From contig CANIWJ010000017.1 in the NCBI GenBank assembly GCA_947471035.1, forward strand, positions 1 to 45,329: a stretch of DNA of 45,329 bases, given 5' to 3'. The position numbers were made by a program, and so were the translations under genes. The DNA comes from Verrucomicrobiota bacterium. Lineage in GTDB: Bacteria > Verrucomicrobiota > Verrucomicrobiia > Opitutales > Opitutaceae. Shown one piece after another: positions 6,856-13,738 of this stretch (positions are counted from its first letter, which is position 1; each line of letters starts with the position of its first letter). The notes beneath the pieces were generated by a model. The model did not search any database, was not told the origin of the DNA, and saw only the letters and a program-made list of their open reading frames with translations.

Positions 6856-8214
6856 ATGCTCCTTCAATTTTCTGTCTCTAATTATCGGGCATTTCGTGAC
6901 CTCCAGACCCTCAATCTGGCGGCCAGTAATTATGACAAGGCGCTCCCCGAAAGCTGTATCACCCCAAACCTTCCCGGCCTGAAAAACCGGCGCTGGGTTA
7001 AGGGAGCGGCCATTTACGGTGCCAACGCCAGTGGCAAGAGCACTCTGATCGAGGCCTTGGAATCCTTTGTCGGTTTCGTGCGTGAATCCGCCAAAACGAC
7101 CGACCCGCAAACGCCGATCCCCCAAATTGAGCCATTCGCCCTCGATCCTGCCGCTGCCGATGAGCCCACTGCCTTCGCCGTCACCTTCGTCAACGAGGGC
7201 GTGCGCTACGAATACCGCGTCGCAGCCACCAAGACGCTCGTCCGGCACGAATCCCTGCGCGCTTTTCCACTTGGCAAAGAGCAGGTCTGGTTCGTTCGCG
7301 AATGGTCGCAGGAAGCTGCGGCACACATCTTTTCCCCTGACAGTCCCAAGGGACTACCGCGCGACCGGGCGGTCGAAAAGCGAACGCTGCCCAACATGCT
7401 CTACCTCTCAAAGGCCATCGCGGAAAACCGCAAGGAGCTAGAGCCGGTGTTCCGTTGGCTGGTGAATCGGTTGGTTTTTCTCGATCTGCGTATCCCGTTT
7501 CCGTCAGTCGCCCTTTATCAGGACACACTACGCTCCCTCGCGCAGGACGGCTCTCCAAATCGCGACAAGATCCTGCGCCTGCTCCGCAACGCCGACCTAG
7601 GTATCCGCGGCGCTCGGCAAGTGGACAACGTAATGCCGGCCGAAGCGGATGCTTTTTTTAAGTCGATGAACGATCACCTGCCAGAAGAGGCTAAGGGCGT
7701 GTTCGGCACTCACCTTTGGGGCGTCGAGCCCGAGCTGCTCCACGCTGCGCCCGGAGGCCAGAACCTTCCCTTGCCTTGGGTCCGCGAATCTGCCGGCACG
7801 CACCGACTCTTTGCACTGATTGGCCCGCTGCTGGAGCATCTACAAGCTGGACGCACGCTCTGCGTGGACGAGTTGGAGGCCAGCATGCATCCCCTGATGG
7901 TGCGTGAGTTGTTACGCTTGTTTTTTAGCGACCAGGAGAACCCGTCACGGGCTCAGATCATTTTCACCACCCACAACCCGCTTCTGCTCGATCCGACGCT
8001 CATCCGTCGCGATCAGGTCTGGTTCACCGATAAAGACGACGAGGGTCGCGCCCACTTGTATCCACTTACTGATTACGAGCCGCGTGTAGGCGAATCTCTG
8101 GTGCGGGGCTACCTCGCTGGTCGTTACGGTGCCGTGCCCTTCGTGCCTGAGGGACTTCTCGGCACTTTCCCCGCCGTCCAGATTCTGCCCGCCAAGCCAG
8201 AGGTGAATGCATGA
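6856..8214 (+). CDS. AAA ATPase, RloA/AbiLi-like defence component
   Basis: An OLD/SMC-like ATPase of 452 residues. I use the ATG at 6856 (MLLQFSVSNYRAF, the typical family N-terminus) rather than the upstream TTG at 6835. Walker A is GANASGKST (about 55-63); Walker B with following acidic residue is CVDELEASMHP (about 336-346); the FTTHNP motif near 371 is the H-loop/switch seen in ATPases of abortive-infection and retron systems. It overlaps the next gene by ATGA, so the two are translationally coupled. ATPase plus RloB pairs are the composition of AbiL-type phage defence: the ATPase is thought to sense infection and release the partner effector. Confidence 0.85.
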   Translation: MLLQFSVSNYRAFRDLQTLNLAASNYDKALPESCITPNLPGLKNRRWVKGAAIYGANASGKSTLIEALESFVGFVRESAKTTDPQTPIPQIEPFALDPAAADEPTAFAVTFVNEGVRYEYRVAATKTLVRHESLRAFPLGKEQVWFVREWSQEAAAHIFSPDSPKGLPRDRAVEKRTLPNMLYLSKAIAENRKELEPVFRWLVNRLVFLDLRIPFPSVALYQDTLRSLAQDGSPNRDKILRLLRNADLGIRGARQVDNVMPAEADAFFKSMNDHLPEEAKGVFGTHLWGVEPELLHAAPGGQNLPLPWVRESAGTHRLFALIGPLLEHLQAGRTLCVDELEASMHPLMVRELLRLFFSDQENPSRAQIIFTTHNPLLLDPTLIRRDQVWFTDKDDEGRAHLYPLTDYEPRVGESLVRGYLAGRYGAVPFVPEGLLGTFPAVQILPAKPEVNA

Positions 8215-8954
8215 GCAGCGGCGCGGCCAAACCGTGGTGGCAGGAGGCGAAGGAGCTGAGCCTGGCTCGCAAAGTGGCCATGCCCTCACGCGCGGCCCAC
8301 GCCAAGCCCGGCGACGCCTTTCTCATCGTGACCGAGGGTGAAGTCACCGAACCCGTTTACTTCGAACTTCTGCGTGAATCGCTCCAACTCGCCACCGTCA
8401 CCGTGAAAATCCAGCCGGGCCGCGCCAGCGATCCACGGCATGTCATCAATTCCGCCGCCGACGAGGTCACCGCCTTGGCTAGGCGCGTGAAGAAAAAGCA
8501 AACCGCGATCAACGAGGTCGAGAAATACGACCACGTCTGGGCCGTAATCGACACAGATGTCGCGGTGCGTAATGGCATCTGGCCCGACGTGCAGCAGCTC
8601 GCAAAGGCACGAGGCGTGCGGCTCGCGCATTCCACGCCATGCTTCGAGTTCTGGCTTTTGCTCCACATCCAAGGCTACACAACACGGGCCGATTTGCTCA
8701 CTGGCACGCTCGCCAAAGATGCAGTCGAAAAGGCCCTCGGCAAAGAATACTCCACCAACGCTGAGATCGCTAAAAAAGTTATCCCGACGTTCCTAGCCAA
8801 GTGGCCCGAGGCGTTTCATCACGCGCGGCGTGTGCGCGAGCATCACCTAGCGGCCAACACTAAGCCTCCCGGGAATCCCTCGACGGAGGTCGATCACTTG
8901 GTCTGCGCCCTCAACGATGCGGCGACGGAGCACTATCGTAAGGTCAAACTCTGA
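8211..8954 (+). CDS. RloB-family protein, AbiLii-like effector
   Basis: 247 residues. Typical RloB pattern: IVTEGEVTEPVYFELL at about 39-54, with glutamates 42, 44 and 47; VWAVIDTDV at 109-117, with Asp114 and Asp116; and STPCFEFWLLLH at 141-152. The E...DxD arrangement resembles the metal site of Toprim nucleases, so a nuclease role is inferred, not shown. The start codon overlaps the stop of the ATPase gene (ATGA). Together they resemble the lactococcal AbiLi/AbiLii pair. Confidence 0.85.
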   Translation: MSSGAAKPWWQEAKELSLARKVAMPSRAAHAKPGDAFLIVTEGEVTEPVYFELLRESLQLATVTVKIQPGRASDPRHVINSAADEVTALARRVKKKQTAINEVEKYDHVWAVIDTDVAVRNGIWPDVQQLAKARGVRLAHSTPCFEFWLLLHIQGYTTRADLLTGTLAKDAVEKALGKEYSTNAEIAKKVIPTFLAKWPEAFHHARRVREHHLAANTKPPGNPSTEVDHLVCALNDAATEHYRKVKL

Positions 8955-8966
8955 TTCGTCTCACCG

Positions 8967-9059
8967 ATGCCTAAAAGGAACACCGCCGAGTTGCGGGCCG
9001 ACTTTCAGGCCAATGGCCGCAGTCGCCAGAAACCGAACCTGTCTTTGGCGCCGAGCTGA
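8967..9059 (+). pseudogene. Remnant of a second hipA 3' end
   Basis: An ATG-to-TGA mini-frame of 30 codons containing TAELRADFQANGRSRQKP, which matches the C-terminus of the HipA at 5352-6692 (TAELRADFEATGRSRRGAKP). 24 bases are identical (6624-6647 and 8982-9005); beyond that the two copies diverge at DNA level, so it is a relic of a different hipA homologue, not a recent duplication. It starts 12 bp after the rloB stop, so the rlo pair is bracketed by two hipA 3' ends. Confidence 0.7.
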
Positions 9060-9158
9060 AGCCCGTGTCCATCGGAGATGGGGTGCGTTCCACGGGATTG
9101 ACCGCAAATCAGAACTAAATTCACTCGCATAAACCGGGAGTTCAACGACGTGCTCTTG

Positions 9159-9181
9159 CCGTAGTGAAAACATCACTACGG
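9159..9181. repeat. Perfect 9-bp hairpin next to tandem GTGCATAA
   Basis: CCGTAGTGA - AAACA - TCACTACGG, directly followed by two direct copies of GTGCATAA (9181-9188 and 9192-9199). No gene is present. It is 118 bp from the tRNA-like fragment and could be part of an att region (excisionase or integrase arm sites), or a terminator of the rlo operon lacking a T-tract. Confidence 0.45.
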
Positions 9182-9299
9182 TGCATAAACAGTGCATAAT
9201 TCGACCCTCTAAAAGCCCCCGTGGATGTAAAAATTTACAAACGTAAAATTGTTAGTTACTCAACTATAACAACATGAAGAAGAGACGTAAACGCATGCT

Positions 9300-9327
9300 C
9301 AGGGTTCGAATCCCCGTGGGGACGCCA
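9300..9327 (+). other. tRNA-Glu-like 3' fragment, probable att scar
   Basis: The 28 nt read as the T-arm (GGGTTCGAATCCC), 3' acceptor strand (TGGGGAC), discriminator G and CCA of a tRNA; bacterial tRNA-Glu genes end very similarly. No 5' acceptor half (GTCCCCA) occurs upstream in the space a tRNA would need, and the T-stem has an A-C mismatch at its outer part, so this is only a 3' piece. This is the usual product of integration into the 3' end of a tRNA gene. Given its + orientation, the element lies to its left and the intact tRNA should be beyond the left edge of the window. Confidence 0.65.
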
Positions 9328-9656
9328 ATTTTAAAGTGCCAAGAAGGAGACGCACTCGGATTGAGTAAACCCGGCCAAAACGACTGAGCGGCGGCATTCC
9401 AAGGCATCCCGGCACCCGGGCGAAAATCGAATCGAGTGCTTACTCAGCGATACGAAACACGAAGCCTCAATGGCTCATATGCGATTGGGAATGATATCAC
9501 TACGCGAACTAAAGTGTATTTTCCTAAATTTACGGAAGTTAATATGAAAAATTACGCAAAATAGGAAATATATTGAAAATACACGCAAATCAAGGTGTCT
9601 TGCGCAAGTCCGGATAATCGCTCCCTCCCCGCCACCCCTGCGGACTATTTCCCCCT
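9328..9656. other. AT-rich non-coding stretch after att scar
   Basis: No gene is recognisable. The sequence is AT-rich (especially 9490-9600) and changes abruptly to very GC-rich DNA at about 9600. It probably carries the promoter of the lyase gene at 9657, but no convincing -35/-10 pair can be chosen. Confidence 0.4.
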
Positions 9657-12245
9657 ATGCTACCCCGTTTGCTGCTTCACTCCACCCGACAGACTTGGCT
9701 CTCCTGCGCCCTGTTCGCAGTTTCCTCTTACTCCTACGCCCAATCAGCCATCCCGGCCCGCGACCCGCGCATCGGCGACGTCGATCCCGTCTATCCCGCA
9801 GAGAAACTAGAACGCGCCCTCAACGGCACCTTCGCCTTCCCGCCCTCGCCCCCGGTTCCCTGGCAACCCGACGCCCGCGGCTTTGCCGCCGAGCGCCTCT
9901 TTAGCGTGCCCCCCGCCGGCCAGCACCCCCGCATCCTTTTCGGACCCGCCGACCTTCCCCGCCTCCGCCGCGAACTGCTCGGCCCCGAGGCCAACGCCGC
10001 CGCCGTCGGCATGATCGGCGGCATGCGCGAGCTCCTGCGCAAAGGCATCGGCACGCCCGGCACCTGGGAGGCCGGCTGCTACTCCGCCCTCGCCTCCGGC
10101 GACCTCGACGCCTTCCGCGCCGCCTACAAGGAAAGCCCCGAGGACGACAACCCTCCCGGCTCCGGCTTCCGCACCAACCTGCCCGGCCGCGCCTTCTCCA
10201 CCCGCTGGGGCGTGCGCAACCCGCTCCTCGTCGCCCTCGAGGCCAAGGCCCTCCTCGCCCTGCTCGACGACGATGCCTCCTCCGGTCGCGAGGTCGCCAC
10301 CGCCCTCGCCACCTACGCCCGCTACGTCAGCCCGCGCGTGGACGAGGCCAACCGCAAACCCCGTCACGAATTCCACTGGTATTCCACCCGCTACCTCGTG
10401 CCCAACGAACTCGCCTATGGCTACGACTGGGCCTGGACTTGGATGAGCCCCGCCCAGCGCGACGAGCTTCGCTCCCTCCTCGTACGCGCCACCGCCGGCA
10501 AATACACCCTCGGCATGGATCTGCCCGCCCACTGGCGCAACTGGAACCACATCGGCATGACCCAGTCCTACGCCGCCTGCCTGCTCGCCATCGAGGGCGA
10601 GCCCGGCTTCGACCCGCGCGGCCTCGAACGCATCTACGAGGTTTACCGCGATTACCTCACCTACGCCATCAACCCGCTCGGCTTCGGCACCGAGGGCATC
10701 GGCTACCAGACCGCCGGCATCGGTCACATCGCCGCCCCCATGCTCGCCTTCGCCAACCGCGGCAAAAACCTCCTGCTCCACCCCCACTGGCGCCGCCACA
10801 CCGAATCCTGGCTCGTCCAGTCCATGCAGCCCTTCGGCCGCGCCTGGCAATCCTCCGGAGATCTCGCGAATTTCCCGCCCAACCTCACCCTGCTTACGCT
10901 CCAGAAATATTTCTTCCCCGCGTCTCCAGGCATCGACTACGTACTGCGCAACCAGCCTTCCGTGGTTGACCGTGACTGGGCCAAAATAGCTTCCGAGGCC
11001 GAGGAGGCCCAGTGGATCACCCCGGTCGTGCCCGACGCCGCCGACTCCCGGATCGCCGCCCAGCGCGAGGCCGCCGCCATCGTTGGCGGAGGGCTCACCT
11101 TCCACGACCGCGAACGCGGCGTCCTCTACACCCGCACCGGCTGGGGGGAAAACGACCTCAACCTCCACGTCGATTGCCGCATCGACACCACCTTCCCCAG
11201 CCACGACCACGCCGATCGCGGCCAGTTCACCCTCACCGCCCTCGGCCGCATCTGGGCCGCCGACGGCTACCGCGACACCGAATCCAAGTTCCACAACATC
11301 GTCACCATCGACGGGCGCGGCCAGGGCTACTTCGCCACCCCCGCCCGCTGGATCTCCGCCGAAGACACCCCCTCGGCCACCACCGCTATCATCGACGCCA
11401 AATACTGCTGGGACTGGCAATGGACCAAATCCATGTTCACCGAATCGCGCGCCTCTCTCGAACGCCGCTCCCAGCACTGGGGCGTCGAGCCCGCCGCCCG
11501 CCAACAGGAACGTATACCCCTCTCCGCATGGGAGGTCGATCCCACCCCCTCGGTCCTCGCCTACTACACCGGCTTCGCCACCCGCGAAAACGGCGACCCC
11601 CGCATGTGGGACGACGAGGACGGCTGGCAACTCCGCGCCCCATGGTATCCCGTGGGCAAAGCCTTCCGCACCGTCACCCTCGCTCGCGGCACTCACCCCT
11701 ACGTGTTGGTCATCGACGACATCCGCAAGGACGACGCCGAACACCTCTACGAATGGCGCATGAACATGCCCCCCGAGGTCTCCGCCGTCTCCATCAACGG
11801 CCCCGACATCCTCCTCGGCGACCGCGACACCGCCCGCCAGCCCGCCGACAACAACTACGGTTTCCAAGGCCGCACCGACCTCGTCCCCGCCAAGGGCGAC
11901 CGCCTCCTGCTCGTGCGCACCCTCGACATCGGCGCGCCCGAGCTGCCCACCTACCAGCCCACCCCGATCGTAGGGACCGTCGAATACAAGAAGACCGCCG
12001 ACGAACACCAGTTCACCGGCCGCAGCATGGGGCTGGGTACGCAGGTCGTGATCGGCTCGCGCAGCGTGGAGCCGAATTTCGTCATCCTGCTCTTCCCCCA
12101 CCGCCAAGGCGAAAAACTACCCGCCACCCGCTGGAACGACGAAAAAACCCTACTTACCGTCTCCTGGCCCGACCAGACCGATACCTACACCGTCTCCACC
12201 ACCCCCGATGGCCGCCGCGTGTTCACCCGAGCCCCCGCCCGCTGA
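9657..12245 (+). CDS. Heparinase II/III-like polysaccharide lyase
   Basis: 862 residues with a signal peptide (about 1-29, ending SYSYAQ-SA). The layout is an alpha-toroid domain (about 95-450, with HWRNWNHIGMTQSYAA near 292 and GIGYQTAGIGH) followed by a beta-sandwich heparinase II/III C-terminal domain. The latter holds the hallmark SHDHADRGQFTLTALGRIWAADGYR near 515, whose His/Asp residues bind metal or act in catalysis in related lyases. Heparinase II/III members cleave uronic-acid polysaccharides (heparin, alginate, ulvan-type) by beta-elimination; the substrate here cannot be read from sequence. First gene of a run of exported polysaccharide-degrading proteins. Codon use is extremely C/G-rich, unlike the island to the left. 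Confidence 0.8.
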   Translation: MLPRLLLHSTRQTWLSCALFAVSSYSYAQSAIPARDPRIGDVDPVYPAEKLERALNGTFAFPPSPPVPWQPDARGFAAERLFSVPPAGQHPRILFGPADLPRLRRELLGPEANAAAVGMIGGMRELLRKGIGTPGTWEAGCYSALASGDLDAFRAAYKESPEDDNPPGSGFRTNLPGRAFSTRWGVRNPLLVALEAKALLALLDDDASSGREVATALATYARYVSPRVDEANRKPRHEFHWYSTRYLVPNELAYGYDWAWTWMSPAQRDELRSLLVRATAGKYTLGMDLPAHWRNWNHIGMTQSYAACLLAIEGEPGFDPRGLERIYEVYRDYLTYAINPLGFGTEGIGYQTAGIGHIAAPMLAFANRGKNLLLHPHWRRHTESWLVQSMQPFGRAWQSSGDLANFPPNLTLLTLQKYFFPASPGIDYVLRNQPSVVDRDWAKIASEAEEAQWITPVVPDAADSRIAAQREAAAIVGGGLTFHDRERGVLYTRTGWGENDLNLHVDCRIDTTFPSHDHADRGQFTLTALGRIWAADGYRDTESKFHNIVTIDGRGQGYFATPARWISAEDTPSATTAIIDAKYCWDWQWTKSMFTESRASLERRSQHWGVEPAARQQERIPLSAWEVDPTPSVLAYYTGFATRENGDPRMWDDEDGWQLRAPWYPVGKAFRTVTLARGTHPYVLVIDDIRKDDAEHLYEWRMNMPPEVSAVSINGPDILLGDRDTARQPADNNYGFQGRTDLVPAKGDRLLLVRTLDIGAPELPTYQPTPIVGTVEYKKTADEHQFTGRSMGLGTQVVIGSRSVEPNFVILLFPHRQGEKLPATRWNDEKTLLTVSWPDQTDTYTVSTTPDGRRVFTRAPAR

Positions 12246-12289
12246 CCCCGCAGGCCCCCTTTCTACCCCACCCCAAAACCCCTTTGGCC

Positions 12290-13687
12290 ATGCGCCGATT
12301 CTTGCCCCGTTTCTTCATGCCCGTGCTGGGCTTGATCACTCTATGCGGGCTTCACGCCCAGGATGCATCAGACCCATTGCGCCCGTTTCTCGATGATCGG
12401 GCGCCGGAAATCCTCCGCGAGATTCCTTACTCCGCTCCGGTGCCGGAAAACATCACCGTGCGCCAGGTGGCCTTCCGTTCGCGGGACGATTCGGAGATCT
12501 TCGCCGTGATCGCGACCCCGAAGTCGCCGGGAAAACATCCCGGCCTGCTGGTCCTGCACGGCGGAGGCGGCTCGGCCGAAATCGACAAGGCCATGGCCTG
12601 GGCCCAGCGCGGCTACGTCGCGGTGGCGCCCGATCTGCCCGGCATCGCCGAACCGAAAACACTCACCGTCACCAAAGGCAATTGGAGCGCGCTCAAATAC
12701 GGCGAAGGCCGCTGGGTGGCCCAGCCCGACGCCAGCGAAAGCGTCATCTTCGACGGCGTGCTCAGCGCTATGAAGTCGCTCTACCTGCTCCGCTCCCAAC
12801 CGGACGTGGACACCACGCGCATCGGCGTGGTCGGCATTTCCTGGGGTGGCTACATGACCACCATGGTCTGCGGCCTGGCCGGCGACCGGGTAAAGGCGGG
12901 CTTCGCGCTCTATGGCTGCGGCTTCTTCGACCTCGGCTCCCAGTCCTCGCCGACCAACGCGCCCTACAACCCCAAGCTTCCCCGCACCGGCTTGGCGCGG
13001 CTGTCGCCGGAAGAACGCGAACGCTGGCTCGCCTGCCTCGACGCTGGCCGTCGTGCGCCCGAGATGAAGGCCGCCTATTATCTGGCCGCCGCCACCAACG
13101 ACTTCTTCGGCTGGCCCCAGGCCGCCCAGGGCACGCTCGACGCCATTCCCGGCGAAAAAAACCACCTCTACGCGCCCAACGCCAACCACAAGGTGCCGGT
13201 GCCCGGCGGCGACATCGCCAGCACCGAAAAACCCGACCCGAATTTCGTCCCCACCGCCTTCCAGCCCTACCCCACCCCCAAGGGTCAAAAAGCCAACTGG
13301 CTCTCGATGGAAGTTCCGTATTTCGAATACTACCTGAAGGACATCGGTAAACCGTTTCCCAAGGTCCGGGTGGTGCCGGGCAAGGACCCGCAAATCGCGA
13401 GCTTCTACGTCACCGCGCCCCATCCACTGATCTCGGTTGAGGTCTATTGGGCCAAAGCCGCTCCTGCGGTGCAGACGGCTAACGACATCAAGAATCGCGT
13501 CTGGCAGGCGCTGCCCGCCACCAAAGCGGATGAAACCTACCAAGCCCAGCTCCCGCCGGAAGCCGGAGACTGGTTCGCCTTGGTGTCCGACGATCGCCCG
13601 GTGACTGTTTCCAGCGCGCTCATCCACCTGCGATCAGACGAATCCGGGCCGGCCAATCCGACATCCGCTACACCCGACAGGCTTTAA
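12290..13687 (+). CDS. Exported alpha/beta hydrolase, acyl-esterase-like
   Basis: 465 residues from the ATG at 12290; an in-frame upstream extension only reads through the lyase gene in another frame and is not real. Signal peptide 1-23 (cut at LHA-QD). Dienelactone-hydrolase/acetyl-xylan-esterase fold: LLVLHGGGG (87-94) oxyanion region, nucleophile elbow GISWGGY (Ser184), and a likely catalytic His in NANHKVP. The C-terminal 100 residues look like an added beta domain. It follows the lyase by 44 bp, same strand, so probably cotranscribed. Likely removes acyl groups (acetyl or similar) from the polysaccharide handled by the lyases. Confidence 0.75.
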   Translation: MRRFLPRFFMPVLGLITLCGLHAQDASDPLRPFLDDRAPEILREIPYSAPVPENITVRQVAFRSRDDSEIFAVIATPKSPGKHPGLLVLHGGGGSAEIDKAMAWAQRGYVAVAPDLPGIAEPKTLTVTKGNWSALKYGEGRWVAQPDASESVIFDGVLSAMKSLYLLRSQPDVDTTRIGVVGISWGGYMTTMVCGLAGDRVKAGFALYGCGFFDLGSQSSPTNAPYNPKLPRTGLARLSPEERERWLACLDAGRRAPEMKAAYYLAAATNDFFGWPQAAQGTLDAIPGEKNHLYAPNANHKVPVPGGDIASTEKPDPNFVPTAFQPYPTPKGQKANWLSMEVPYFEYYLKDIGKPFPKVRVVPGKDPQIASFYVTAPHPLISVEVYWAKAAPAVQTANDIKNRVWQALPATKADETYQAQLPPEAGDWFALVSDDRPVTVSSALIHLRSDESGPANPTSATPDRL

Positions 13688-13738
13688 AAAACATTCCTGA
13701 CCGCGAACAACGTCGCTCCCCGCCCCACGCTCTACCCC

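Noticed and set aside
8982-9005. The 24-bp repeat of hipA read as att sites of a mobile element
   Set aside because: The matching protein-coding homology continues beyond the identical part with DNA divergence, so it is better explained as a remnant of a related hipA gene.
9807-12107. A 766-codon open frame antisense to the heparinase-like gene, and similar long antisense frames at 12368-13627 and 13928-15832
   Set aside because: They follow from extreme G/C third-position bias of the real genes; their products are low-complexity Gly/Ala/Val/Glu sequences without domains or signal peptides.
11012-12289. Upstream in-frame extension of the esterase gene
   Set aside because: It yields an Arg/Pro/His-rich sequence in the wrong frame of the lyase gene; the real protein begins at 12290 with a signal peptide.
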